NCBI GenBank assembly: GCA_051652245.1
Contig: JBOFTV010000082.1
Coordinates: 1-35,556 of the forward strand
DNA length: 35,556 bases
Source: BHER01 sp051652245
Lineage (GTDB): Bacteria; Bacillota_I; Bacilli_A; Culicoidibacterales; Culicoidibacteraceae
Reading direction: 5' to 3'
This document shows positions 13,833-22,425 of this stretch, piece by piece. The notes beneath the pieces were generated by a model. The model worked only from the letters and a program-made list of their open reading frames with translations, was not told the origin of the DNA and did no database searches. The translations under genes were made by a program, and so were the position numbers. Numbering within the stretch: position 1 is the first letter of the stretch; each line of letters starts with the position of its first letter.

Positions 13833-16800
13833 ATGTTTAAAAAAATTGGACTTATATTTTGTTTGATTTGCTCAATGGTTGCCCCATTTTCAGTTCCAAT
13901 ACAAGGAACGCAAAATGATGAAATTGTAGCAACAGCTACACGGTTGGGAGTTGATGTAGGAGATATGTATCTTGCCACAGATACGGGTACTTTTGGTAGC
14001 AATGCACTCCAAAAAAATATGGCAGAGGATCAGTCAGCAAAATTAGCTGCGATTATTATAAAAACAAAAAATGATAATAAATGGTTATATATCCCCCAAG
14101 GAACATACATCGTAAATAAAACAGTGTTTTTGTCGGAGAAAGTGAAAATAACGGGCTCTATGACAGGGGCCACAATCTTAAAAAATGAGACAGAAAATCC
14201 CATCTTCTTAGAAACAAATCGAATGATGTATCCTAACCTTAAAACAATTTATATCAAAAATTTATTCTTAGATGGAATTGGTGTTTACTCCCAGTTGACA
14301 ACAGATTTACAAGTTGAGGATAATATCTTTTATAATCCACGGGCAAAATTTATCATCGAAGTTAGAGTAACAACAGGAAGTAGTATTAGTAATAATATGT
14401 TTCTCCGCGATTTTGAACACCAAGGAGTGCCAAAAGACTGGGGAAGAACAATTTTAATAAACGGATTTGCTACAAAAGAAAGATATGAATGGTCTAAGGA
14501 TGTAAAAATCAATAATAATATCTTTGGTGCTAAAATAAATGAGCTTGATGCAATCAAGACATTTAGTCAGCCACAGACAGTCCAAACAATCCAGCGTTTA
14601 CAAAATGCACTCGAAGCGGGAGAACTTACACTTAAAAATGAACAAAATGTTGTTGTAACAGGAATAAATTCTTTTAATAATCTCCGGGAAACATATATTG
14701 AAAACAATTTATTTTATTCATTTCATGATGATTTAGGGTTGGAAAAGTTAAACCAAGACCATGCTATTTATTTACGTGGTTCGCAGGACATTTATATTGC
14801 CAACAATCATATCCGTGGCTGGCATAATGGACCAGCAGGTGGAATCAAGTTTAAATCGGGAAAAAATATTACGATTGTGAATAATTATATTCGCAACACG
14901 GGGTTAATTATGTATTCGACAGCAGAATATGGTTTTGGTGAATCGGCAGCGGGTGGGACAGTATCGATATTGTCTAGTTTCCTTGTTGCCAATAACATTT
15001 TTGATTGGAAAAAATGGGATGATTCCTATTCGGTCGGAATTGAATATCAAAGAGTAGAGGTGCCAGACGCTTTAGTGGAAAATATGGTCTTTATTGGGAA
15101 TGAATATGTTAATTTTAAAAATATTCCTCAAGGTGTGAGAAAAGGAATCTATCAGCATGAACCCTATGAAGATGGCAAAAACGGTTTTAAACCGCAGACG
15201 ACCTTTTTGGCTAGTACGCGTGATGATACCGACGATCGCGTCCTTGGTGTACAGTATTGGAAAAGTAAAGACTACGCTTTAATGCCCAAGACATGGGATG
15301 GATTAATTACGCAAAAACACAAAGATTACTACCTAAAGAAAATCAAAGAACCAATGCCAGTGCAAGATGAATTACCAGTAGCAGTTAAAACAAAGGTTGA
15401 ATTGGGAGCAGGTGTTGACCCCAAAACGCTTGTTAGCTCAGTGTTTAACAAGGATGAAGTGGCCCCAATTATTACAGTGGAGAATCCTGAAGTTTTTAAT
15501 AAATTAGAAACAAAGGAGGCTAAAGTCCTAATTAAGTACACAAGCCGCAACACAAATACAGCGGTCATTCGCGTGCCGGTCGAAGTAGTTGATACCGTGG
15601 CCCCAGTCATTAATGTGGTAAAAACAGTTTTTGAGCTCGGTAAGGAAATTGGTGTAAATGATATTGTATCAGTGTCTGATTTAGATCCGAAAACGAGTTT
15701 GAGACTCACACAAAAAGCTAATGAGTTAGTGTTGGGTAGCCAAGAAATAACGGTTGAAGCAACTGATTCTTCAGGGAATATGACACAACAAAAAGTGATG
15801 CTAACGCTAGTTGATACAATAGCCCCAATAATTAATATTAAGATAACAAAATTTGAACAGGGAGCAAAAATAGCAGTAGCAGATATTGCAACAGCAGTTG
15901 ATCTAGATACCAAAACAACCCTAGAAATGTCACCCCAAATAGATAGCTCAATTCTAGGGGAGCAGGAAGTTGTTTTAGTGGCAATCGACTCAACAGGGAA
16001 TAAAACAGAACAAAAAGTGGTCGTCGAAATCGTCGATACGGTAGTTCCGCTAATTACGATTAACAAAACAATTTTTGAGCAGGGAAGTAAGATAAGTGCA
16101 GCAGATATAGCGGCAGTAACCGATGATGATGCCAAAACAACCCTAGAAATGTCACCCCAAATAGATAGCTCAATTCTGGGGAAGCAGGAAGTTATTTTAG
16201 TGGCAACCGACTCAACAGGGAATAAAACAGAACAAAAAGTGGTCGTCGAAATCGTCGATACGAGCTCACCCGTAATTAATATTAAGCAGACAAATTTTGA
16301 ACAAGGTAGCAAAATAAGTGCAGCAGACATAGCTGTAGTAACGGATGCCGACGCTAAAACAACCTTAGAAATGTCACCCCAAATAGATAGCTCAATTCTG
16401 GGGAAGCAGGAAGTTATTTTAGTGGCAACCGACTCAACAGGGAATAAAAGTAGCCTAGATGTAACAATTATTATTACAAGTAAAGGAACACCACTTCCAC
16501 AAATAAGCGTACTAAAAACAAGCTTTGAACTAGGAACAAAAATAGAAGCTGATCAAATAGTATCAATAAGTGAATTTCCGCAAGGAACGCAGTTAGCAAT
16601 CAGTCCACAAGCCAATGGACTAGTATTAGGTAACCAAGAAATCAACGTCATCGTAACAGAATTATCAGGGAAGAAAACAGAGCGAAAAGTTACCATAACT
16701 GTAAGTGATACGGTAGCACCAACCATAACAAGCAAGCAGACAAGTTTTGCTCAGGGTGCAAAGATTACCGCAACAGATATTGCAACCGTGTTTGACTTTG

Positions 16801-17504
16801 ATAATTTAACTAAACTGACGATTGCACCCGAAATCAATGCTGAACTAGTGGGGGTTCAAAATATAACCGCAACAGCAATTGATTCAACCGGAAATAAAGC
16901 AGCTATAATTATACCAATAACAATAACAAAGCCAACAGCACCAATCATAACAATCCTCAAGACGAATTTTGAGCGGGGAAGAAAAATTGCAATCACTGAT
17001 ATTGTATCAGTCGAGAATAACGACGCAGGCATAATGGCCCTAAGAGCGTCAACAGCAGAAATAAAAATCACAATATCACCTGAAATCGATGTCTTAAAAC
17101 TTGGGAAACAAGAACTAGAAGTAGTCGTAACTGATACACGAGGAAATAAAATAGTGGAACAAATTACAATTGAAATCTATAAAGCTAAGCTACAGCTAGA
17201 CATTGAAGCACTATTTGATGGGCAACAACTAAGAGCAAATTTGACAACAGCGGAGATAGAGGCTCTCCTTAAAGAGCTAGATGGTGTTGAAAATGAAAGC
17301 TTAAAAGAAGAATACAGGGCACTCTTGAACACCGCAATAGCGATGCTAGAAAAACAAGATAGTCGCTCCAAGCAACCAATAGTAAGCGGCAAACAAGGCG
17401 CAAAAATACTACCAAGGACAGGTAATAGCCCCCAGACACTAATATTTTTATCACTTATAACAGGAAGCATTTGCCTAGTAATAGCCAAAAAGCAGAAGCA
17501 ATAG
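13833..17504 (+). CDS. LPxTG-anchored surface protein with beta-helix head and Ig-like repeat stalk
   Basis: 1223 residues; AAAGGAG precedes the ATG. A signal peptide (FKKIGLIFCLICSMVAPFS) is followed by a region resembling pectate-lyase-type right-handed beta-helices (about 75-430: WLYIPQGTYIVNKTV, then many NN-x-F/I turns such as IYLRGSQDIYIANNHI). From about 520 there are eight Ig-like domains of about 70-75 residues ending in patterns like DSTGNKTEQKV. A helical segment (about 1115-1170) and the sorting signal LPRTG, hydrophobic stretch and KKQKQ tail close it. It is exported and linked to peptidoglycan by sortase. The head may bind or cleave polysaccharide; no catalytic site was identified. 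Paralogue of 30040-32337. Confidence 0.88.
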   Translation: MFKKIGLIFCLICSMVAPFSVPIQGTQNDEIVATATRLGVDVGDMYLATDTGTFGSNALQKNMAEDQSAKLAAIIIKTKNDNKWLYIPQGTYIVNKTVFLSEKVKITGSMTGATILKNETENPIFLETNRMMYPNLKTIYIKNLFLDGIGVYSQLTTDLQVEDNIFYNPRAKFIIEVRVTTGSSISNNMFLRDFEHQGVPKDWGRTILINGFATKERYEWSKDVKINNNIFGAKINELDAIKTFSQPQTVQTIQRLQNALEAGELTLKNEQNVVVTGINSFNNLRETYIENNLFYSFHDDLGLEKLNQDHAIYLRGSQDIYIANNHIRGWHNGPAGGIKFKSGKNITIVNNYIRNTGLIMYSTAEYGFGESAAGGTVSILSSFLVANNIFDWKKWDDSYSVGIEYQRVEVPDALVENMVFIGNEYVNFKNIPQGVRKGIYQHEPYEDGKNGFKPQTTFLASTRDDTDDRVLGVQYWKSKDYALMPKTWDGLITQKHKDYYLKKIKEPMPVQDELPVAVKTKVELGAGVDPKTLVSSVFNKDEVAPIITVENPEVFNKLETKEAKVLIKYTSRNTNTAVIRVPVEVVDTVAPVINVVKTVFELGKEIGVNDIVSVSDLDPKTSLRLTQKANELVLGSQEITVEATDSSGNMTQQKVMLTLVDTIAPIINIKITKFEQGAKIAVADIATAVDLDTKTTLEMSPQIDSSILGEQEVVLVAIDSTGNKTEQKVVVEIVDTVVPLITINKTIFEQGSKISAADIAAVTDDDAKTTLEMSPQIDSSILGKQEVILVATDSTGNKTEQKVVVEIVDTSSPVINIKQTNFEQGSKISAADIAVVTDADAKTTLEMSPQIDSSILGKQEVILVATDSTGNKSSLDVTIIITSKGTPLPQISVLKTSFELGTKIEADQIVSISEFPQGTQLAISPQANGLVLGNQEINVIVTELSGKKTERKVTITVSDTVAPTITSKQTSFAQGAKITATDIATVFDFDNLTKLTIAPEINAELVGVQNITATAIDSTGNKAAIIIPITITKPTAPIITILKTNFERGRKIAITDIVSVENNDAGIMALRASTAEIKITISPEIDVLKLGKQELEVVVTDTRGNKIVEQITIEIYKAKLQLDIEALFDGQQLRANLTTAEIEALLKELDGVENESLKEEYRALLNTAIAMLEKQDSRSKQPIVSGKQGAKILPRTGNSPQTLIFLSLITGSICLVIAKKQKQ
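15819..16484 (+). repeat. Three tandem 222-bp repeats coding for stalk domains
   Basis: Units 15819-16040, 16041-16262 and 16263-16484 each encode a 74-residue Ig-like domain. The segment coding LEMSPQIDSSILG is almost identical at DNA level in all three, with landmarks at 15912, 16134 and 16356, exactly 222 bp apart. Units 2 and 3 are the closest. This indicates recent duplication or gene conversion; neighbouring stalk domains are much more diverged. Confidence 0.9.
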
Positions 17505-17607
17505 CTGCATCTTGTTATCTCAAATAGCTAAAAAAAGCAACTTATAAAGAGGTTGCTGAAAAAGTATAATAGTTTTCTACAAAGCATTAAGGAATAATTA
17601 TTTTAAT

Positions 17608-17662
17608 AAAATAGGGTGATTGTAATCTTCTGAAAGAAGAGGAACAATTGCCCTATTTTTGT
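17608..17662 (+). terminator. Long hairpin terminator after the surface protein
   Basis: AAAATAGGG (17608-17616) pairs with CCCTATTTT (17651-17659), extended inward by a mostly paired TGATTGT/ACAATTG. A second small hairpin (TCTTC/GAAGA) sits at the tip. A T run follows. It lies 104 bp after the surface-protein stop. Confidence 0.65.
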
Positions 17663-17716
17663 TATGTTACTTTATAGAAATGTTATAACTATAAGTAGAA
17701 AAAGGTGATTGTGTAA

Positions 17717-17926
17717 ATGTTGCAAAAGCATGAACAGGGAGAACTTTCGATGGGTCCCTATAGCGAATTATTCGATATTCTTATTGAGAAAGATAATTTT
17801 TGGCGATTGAAGAATTAATAAATCGAGGCAAAGCTTTACGAAAAGCAGTCTATGAAGTTGACGATACAATGAAGGAAAAAATGCCGAGAAAACGTGAAGC
17901 GACAGGTTTATTAGAGAACCAAAAAA
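17717..17926 (+). mobile_element. IS1182-type transposase remnant
   Basis: ATG 17717 opens MLQKHEQGELSMGPYSELFD and continues ILIEKDNFW, resembling the N-terminus of IS1182-type transposases (SMGPYSELYD-x-IIPKDN). After a frameshift near 17800 the sequence jumps to GKALRKAVYEVDDTMKEKMP, a segment that lies far downstream in such proteins. The catalytic core is therefore deleted. The remnant runs directly into the uvrA pseudogene. Confidence 0.55.
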
Positions 17927-18768
17927 ATGAAAGAAACGACAATCGAATTAATAAACGTAACCGAAAATAATCTTAAAAATATCTCCCTTTCCATAGCAAA
18001 AAACAAAATCACAGCATTTACCGGGCTTTCTGAAGCGGGTAAATCAGCTATTGTCATTGATCAAACTGCACCCCCGCTCAAATCCTGAAACTTATCTGGG
18101 AGTACTCGATAGTATTAGAAAAGTAATGGCTAAAAAGCATGGGGTTCACTTGGAGACATTTAGTGCAAATTCAGTGGGCGGCTGTTCAAAATGTAAGGAG
18201 AAAGGTCTAATTGGGTTGAATCTGTCGTTTATGGATGCAACTCAATTAGTCTATGATTTGTGACCGGGTAAAAGGTATAACCAAGCATCATTAAACTTCT
18301 TATATGAGGGGAAAAAACATTGTCGAGCTCCTGGAGATGCAAATTAGTGAGGCCGTTAGTTTCTTTAAAGAAAAAGAAATCATCAAGAAAATTTAACCGC
18401 TTTTGATGGTCGGTCTAGATTATCTGACGCTAGGACAACCCAGCAATACGCTATCAGGGGGAGAGTGTCAACGGTTAAAATTGGCAAAAGAGCTTGAGCA
18501 AAAAGGTAATATTTATATCTTAGATGAGCCAACAACGGGTCTCCATTTAGCAAATGTTGAAAGCCTGCTAACAATTATTGAAGCCTTAGTCAACAAAGGC
18601 AATACCGTCATTGTCATCGAACACCACATCCATGTGATCAAAAATGCTGATTGGCTAATTGATATTGGTCCTGGAAGTGGGAATGAAGGTGGAATGATTG
18701 TTTATGCGGGTATTCCCCGGGAAATTAGCAAGGCCAAGGATTCAATTACAAAAACATTTTTAGGTTGA
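17927..18768 (+). pseudogene. Decayed UvrA-family paralogue
   Basis: Fragments appear in UvrA order. ATG 17927 starts TENNLKNISLSIAKNKITAF with a changed Walker A (GLSEAGKS for GVSGSGKS), ending at TGA 18086. A deletion follows, then RSNPETYLGVLDSIRK and the zinc-hook region GGCSKCKEKG (about 18070-18263). After another stop comes NIVELLEMQISEAVSFFKEK. The C-terminal ATPase (from about 18403) has LSGGECQRLKLAKEL, ILDEPTTGLH and VIVIEHH. A full UvrA is about 940 residues; this locus could encode at most about 280 in pieces. It is a broken UvrA-like copy, perhaps once a drug-resistance or repair paralogue, not the cell's main uvrA. Confidence 0.85.
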
Positions 18769-18881
18769 TTTTATGCGGGATTTGGTAAAAATACTATAAT
18801 ATTTGAATGTGATAGCAAACAAGAATTTAACTATAAAAAATCATGTTTAAGCACTTGTATCTCCCTTGAAAAACTAATTGA

Positions 18882-18910
18882 TTGACAAAAAATCCTCTTT
18901 GTGATAAAAT
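18882..18910 (+). promoter_or_regulatory. Promoter of the fic gene
   Basis: TTGACA (18882-18887), 17-bp spacer, TAAAAT (18905-18910) with an upstream TG, 24 bp before the start codon. Confidence 0.75.
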
Positions 18911-18933
18911 TTTAGCCAAGGAGTTGATGGAGG

Positions 18934-20160
18934 ATGTCATATATAGATTTAAGAAAGCACTATTATACTAATCATGAGACACATAATGAATGCTATTTAG
19001 CAAGATACAATTCACCCTCTACAATAAAACTGCCTTTATTTATCAAAACAAAATATGGAGATAGTTATCAATTATTTGTGATGGTACTACCAGAATTTAT
19101 TCAATTAATTGAATCAATTGAAAATAAAATTCATAAACGCCCATTTTTACGGCAGACGGATGAACCAAAAGCATTTGTAGAAGATTATGTGAATAAATTA
19201 ATGATAGATGAAATTATAAAAACCAATGAAATTGAAGGCGTGTATACAAAAAAAGAAGAGCTAGTAAGCGTAATAAAAAACATTGATAACGACGAACTAA
19301 GATTTCATTTCATCGTTAATAAATATCAAAAAATCCTCAACAATAAAGAAATCATACTAGCAACGCCACAGGATATCAGAAATATCTATGATGATTTACT
19401 AACAAACGAAATCGCTCAAAGTGATATCCCCGATGGAAAAATTTTTCGGAAAGGGAAAGTATCTGTACATCGAAGATCGGGTAAAAGTTTGCCAATTCAT
19501 GAGGGGCTATTTCCAGAAGATAATATTACCAACGCAATTAGCAATCTCCTGCTCTTTTTAGCGGAGAGTGATTGTCCATTTTATCTTAAAGTAGCTATTG
19601 GACACTACTATTTTGGCTACATTCATCCATTCTATGATGGCAATGGGAGACTGTCGCGCTTTATCTCAACAGCATTAATTTCCCAAAACAAAGATAAGTT
19701 ACTTGGTTTTAAATTATCTAAAATAATAAAAGATTCTATTAGGAAATATGATGAAGCCTTTGATTTAGCCAACTCACCATATAATCGGGGTGATTTGACC
19801 GAGTTTGTCCTGATGTTTTTAAGAGTGCTAGATGCTGGCTGCACTGAAATTACAACAGAAATGGAAAGTTACACGAGTCGTCTTAACCAAATTAAAAAAT
19901 TTTTGGATCAGCATGGAACAATAACCCGCAAAGTTGAAAAAAATATCATCTTTTTAATCTACCAAGCTGAGATGATTGACAATAAAATTACCATAAAAGA
20001 CATTGCAACTTACCTTAATAAATCAGCAGATATGACACGAAAAAATGTCGATAAAATCTGCGAAAAAAAGTACATCAATAAGGAAAAAAAGGGAACGCGC
20101 TACTATCTTAGCCTCACAACTGCGTTTGAAGTTGAAATGCGAGAATTTTTTACAAAATAA
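18934..20160 (+). CDS. Fic-domain protein (class II, probable AMP transferase)
   Basis: 408 residues, preceded by AAGGAG. The Fic core is HPFYDGNGRLSRF (His231 catalytic), with the full HPF-x-DGNGR-x-x-R loop, so it should transfer AMP (or another nucleotide) to a target hydroxyl. An N-terminal inhibitory helix motif T-N-E-I-E-G (residues 97-102), matching [S/T]xxxE[G/N], marks class II, autoinhibited Fic proteins. The C-terminal about 90 residues look like a winged helix (KITIKDIATYLNKSADMTRK). No separate antitoxin gene is adjacent, consistent with built-in inhibition. Single-gene unit with its own promoter and terminator. Target unknown. Confidence 0.92.
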   Translation: MSYIDLRKHYYTNHETHNECYLARYNSPSTIKLPLFIKTKYGDSYQLFVMVLPEFIQLIESIENKIHKRPFLRQTDEPKAFVEDYVNKLMIDEIIKTNEIEGVYTKKEELVSVIKNIDNDELRFHFIVNKYQKILNNKEIILATPQDIRNIYDDLLTNEIAQSDIPDGKIFRKGKVSVHRRSGKSLPIHEGLFPEDNITNAISNLLLFLAESDCPFYLKVAIGHYYFGYIHPFYDGNGRLSRFISTALISQNKDKLLGFKLSKIIKDSIRKYDEAFDLANSPYNRGDLTEFVLMFLRVLDAGCTEITTEMESYTSRLNQIKKFLDQHGTITRKVEKNIIFLIYQAEMIDNKITIKDIATYLNKSADMTRKNVDKICEKKYINKEKKGTRYYLSLTTAFEVEMREFFTK

Positions 20161-20166
20161 CCCTTG

Positions 20167-20206
20167 AGGCGCTTAATTCAGGCTATGGATTAAGCGCCTT
20201 TTTTTT
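20167..20206 (+). terminator. Terminator of the fic gene
   Basis: AGGCGCTTAAT (20167-20177) pairs with ATTAAGCGCCT (20189-20199), followed by a run of T, 6 bp after the stop codon. Confidence 0.9.
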
Positions 20207-20274
20207 CAAATGTAATGCTAAGAGAGGTGGTAGTCACGATTATTAGGGAATAATTAGAAGTTAATTTGAAATAG

Positions 20275-20283
20275 TGATATAAT
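20275..20283 (+). promoter_or_regulatory. Extended -10 promoter
   Basis: TGATATAAT, 36 bp before the start of the following membrane-protein gene; no consensus -35. Confidence 0.5.
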
Positions 20284-20319
20284 AGGCAGTAACTACTAAT
20301 ACTAAAAGGAGGACTAGCT

Positions 20320-20988
20320 ATGCAAGCAGTAATGGAGACGATTTTTGATATTTTCTACTTGGGAACGGTAATCACAATTGGTGTTGTTATGGTGCGAGGT
20401 GCAGGGTGGGCAAAACAGTATTATCTTTTTGGGGTTCTTGCCTTGATTTTAGGTTTTGGGGATGCCTTCCACCTTATCCCAAGGGCCTTTGGTTTAATTA
20501 CAGGTACGATGGGGGAACAAGTATTTTGGCTCGGTTTAGGTAAATTAATTACGTCAATTACGATGACAATTTTCTATGTTTTACTCTACCGCTTCTGGCG
20601 ACTTCGTTATCATGTTCACGGGGGGAAAGAGGTAAGTATCCTTATTTACGCCCTCGCCGGCTTAAGAATTGGCTTGTGTTTGTTCCCGCAAAATCAGTGG
20701 TTTGTTGCTGAATCGCCCGTGATTTGGGGGATTTATCGCAATATTCCCTTTTTGCTCCTTGGACTGATTATTATTTATTTATTTGCTGTTAAAGCAAAGA
20801 TGAAGCGCGATAATTCTTTTAAATTTGCTTGGGTCGCAATAAGTGCTTCATTTATTTTGTATATCCCCGTTGTCCTGTGGGCGGATAAGTTTCCGCTTGT
20901 GGGGGTGCTGATGATTCCAAAAACGCTTGCTTATTTGTGGCTAATTATGATGGGCTATTTAGCTTTTAGGCAAAAACGTAATAACTAA
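20320..20988 (+). CDS. Multi-pass membrane protein, unknown function
   Basis: 222 residues, AAAGGAGG upstream. About seven hydrophobic helices span the protein, with short loops and a basic tail (FRQKRNN). Conserved-looking features are GFGDAFHLIPR in helix 2 and a Trp/Arg-rich loop RFWRLRY. No transporter or enzyme motif recognised. It appears to be a single gene before the lactose regulator, so function cannot be inferred from context. Confidence 0.7.
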   Translation: MQAVMETIFDIFYLGTVITIGVVMVRGAGWAKQYYLFGVLALILGFGDAFHLIPRAFGLITGTMGEQVFWLGLGKLITSITMTIFYVLLYRFWRLRYHVHGGKEVSILIYALAGLRIGLCLFPQNQWFVAESPVIWGIYRNIPFLLLGLIIIYLFAVKAKMKRDNSFKFAWVAISASFILYIPVVLWADKFPLVGVLMIPKTLAYLWLIMMGYLAFRQKRNN

Positions 20989-21013
20989 GTCAGAAGTCTG
21001 ATGGACAAAAATG

Positions 21014-21025
21014 TTCTTTTTTGTT
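21014..21025 (-). promoter_or_regulatory. Putative operator before the DeoR-type regulator gene
   Basis: On the minus strand this is AACAAAAAAGAA, identical to 21961-21972 upstream of lacA. It overlaps the -35 (TTGTTA, 21021-21026) of the regulator's own promoter, suggesting autoregulation. Confidence 0.5.
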
Positions 21026-21048
21026 AAAATGTTTGTATATGTTATAAA
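21021..21048 (+). promoter_or_regulatory. Promoter of the DeoR-type regulator
   Basis: TTGTTA (21021-21026), 16 bp, TATAAA (21043-21048), 18 bp before the chosen start. A weak promoter, as expected for a repressor gene. Confidence 0.5.
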
Positions 21049-21065
21049 AGAAAGAAGTGAACAAG

Positions 21066-21809
21066 ATGCTAAAAGAGGAACGTCATCAGGAAATCATGAA
21101 AGAACTTCAGGAAAATGGTTCACTCAAAGTAATGAATATTGCCCAAAAACTCAGCGTAACAGAGATGACCATAAGACGTGACTTAAAACTTTTAGAGCAA
21201 GCGGCACTCCTTAAACGTGTCCATGGAGGCGCTGTAAGTGAAGCAACAATTAATAACCGCGAATTCTCCCATTCGGAAAAAAAAATCTTACACGTTGAAG
21301 CCAAAAAGGAAATTGCCGCTAAGGGGGCAAAACTTGTTGAAAATAATGATGTGATTTTTATTGGTGCGGGGACGACTTGTGAGTATATGGCAAAGCATTT
21401 GGTCCATTATGAAATTAAGGTGGTTACGAATTCAATTGCAATCTTTCACTTGTTTTCTGAGTACCCTCAAATTGAGTTAATCCTTGTAGGTGGGCGATAT
21501 CGGCAGAAAACGGGGAGTTTTATTGGTAATTTAGCTAAGGATGTTTTGGCTAAAATTTATGTGAGTAAGGCATTTTTTGGTGTTAATCGGATAAATTTTC
21601 ATGGGGTTTCCACCAATAATGAAGAAGAAGCAGTAGTCCTACAGGAGTTAATAAGTAATGCTGATCAGCAGTATGTTCTTGTTGATCGGAGTAAGTTAGT
21701 GGCGACATCATTTTATAATTTGGCTTCTTTAGATCAGCTAACAGCAGTCATAATGGAGCAGTCCAACAGTAAAACAAACGAGTTAGGAAAATATGTAAAG
21801 TGCCTTTAG
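21066..21809 (+). CDS. lacR: DeoR-family sugar-phosphate-responsive regulator, probably of the lac operon
   Basis: 247 residues from ATG 21066 (in-frame GTG at 21057 is an alternative). N-terminal DeoR helix-turn-helix: LKEERHQEIMKELQENGSLK and VTEMTIRRDLKLLEQ, then KRVHGGAV. The C-terminal sugar-phosphate-binding domain carries GAGTTCEYMAKHL, VTNSIAIFHLF, LVGGRYR and LVDRSKL. LacR proteins of this family repress tagatose-pathway lac operons and respond to tagatose-6-phosphate. It sits directly upstream of lacA with matching operator-like sequences at both promoters. Confidence 0.82.
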   Translation: MLKEERHQEIMKELQENGSLKVMNIAQKLSVTEMTIRRDLKLLEQAALLKRVHGGAVSEATINNREFSHSEKKILHVEAKKEIAAKGAKLVENNDVIFIGAGTTCEYMAKHLVHYEIKVVTNSIAIFHLFSEYPQIELILVGGRYRQKTGSFIGNLAKDVLAKIYVSKAFFGVNRINFHGVSTNNEEEAVVLQELISNADQQYVLVDRSKLVATSFYNLASLDQLTAVIMEQSNSKTNELGKYVKCL

Positions 21810-21829
21810 ATGAAGGTAGTGGAGCAGTG

Positions 21830-21857
21830 AAGTCAGGTGTGAGCCTGACTTTTTTTA
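21830..21857 (+). terminator. Terminator of the regulator gene
   Basis: AAGTCAGG (21830-21837) pairs with CCTGACTT (21844-21851), followed by T residues, separating the regulator from the lac operon. Confidence 0.85.
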
Positions 21858-21909
21858 TTGTTATATTAGAAAAAAAACACTAGCTAAAGATAAAACAGGA
21901 AGAAAACAA

Positions 21910-21938
21910 TTGACAACGCTTTCAAAAAAACATATAAT
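21910..21938 (+). promoter_or_regulatory. lac operon promoter with cre-like site
   Basis: TTGACA (21910-21915), 17 bp and TATAAT (21933-21938) match consensus exactly. TGACAACGCTTTCA (21911-21924) overlaps the -35 and fits the CcpA catabolite-responsive element consensus with one mismatch. Glucose repression by CcpA is therefore likely. Confidence 0.8.
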
Positions 21939-21949
21939 CGAACTATAAA

Positions 21950-21972
21950 GAACAAAAACGAACAAAAAAGAA
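21950..21972 (+). promoter_or_regulatory. Direct-repeat operator downstream of the lac promoter
   Basis: GAACAAAAA occurs at 21950-21958 and 21960-21968, 10 bp apart, between the -10 and the ribosome site. AACAAAAAAGAA (21961-21972) recurs inverted in the regulator's promoter. AT-rich repeats of this kind suit a DeoR-family repressor. Confidence 0.55.
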
Positions 21973-21984
21973 AGGTGATGCGGA

Positions 21985-22425
21985 ATGGAAATTCAAATAT
22001 TAGCAACAACGGAGTATCAAAAACAAGCAACAGCGGTCCTTGTTGCACTAGAAGCACAGTCACTAGAGGGAAAACTTATTCCCTGGAACAAGGAGCTAAG
22101 CTTGGCAGCTCAAATTTATGATTTTGCAACAGCGGCTGTTGCGCAAAAGGATGTGCGTGGGATTATCATTGATGATTATGGAATTGCCGGTTTTCAGGTA
22201 GCCAATAAAGTACCCGGAATGATTTGTGCCTTGGTTAGCGATGAGCATTCTGCAAGGATGACACGCGATCATAATAATACCCAAATTGTTACACTGGGTG
22301 GTAAAGTTTTGGGAGACGAGTTGCTTATAGAGATTGTCAAAGCCTTTGTTAGTGCAACTTATGCAGGTGGAAGACATCAAATTAGAGTGGATATGCTCAC
22401 AAAATTAACGGAGGTGGCCCAATGA
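21985..22425 (+). CDS. lacA: Galactose-6-phosphate isomerase subunit LacA
   Basis: 146 residues, AAAGGTGATG upstream. With LacB it converts galactose-6-phosphate to tagatose-6-phosphate. RpiB/LacAB family: DDYGIAGFQVANKVPGM, SDEHSARMTRDHNNTQIV, then GGRHQIRVDML near the end as in other LacA proteins. The N-terminal half is more diverged. It overlaps lacB by 4 bp (ATGA), so the two subunits are co-translated. Confidence 0.92.
   Translation: MEIQILATTEYQKQATAVLVALEAQSLEGKLIPWNKELSLAAQIYDFATAAVAQKDVRGIIIDDYGIAGFQVANKVPGMICALVSDEHSARMTRDHNNTQIVTLGGKVLGDELLIEIVKAFVSATYAGGRHQIRVDMLTKLTEVAQ

Noticed and set aside
15329..16330. Long open frame (333 codons) on the minus strand
   Set aside because: It lies antisense to the Ig-like stalk repeats, has a Ser/Thr/Val-rich repetitive translation mirroring the + strand, and lacks a ribosome site. 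It is a by-product of the repeat composition.
15819..16484. CRISPR-like or minisatellite array
   Set aside because: The repeats keep the reading frame and encode protein domains; there are no short repeats with unique spacers anywhere in the window.
13833..17504. Phage tail-spike origin for the beta-helix protein
   Set aside because: No phage genes are nearby, and signal peptide plus LPxTG show a cell-wall protein.
18403..18768. Functional small ABC ATPase
   Set aside because: It is only the C-terminal part of a UvrA-like protein, preceded by other broken UvrA pieces in order.
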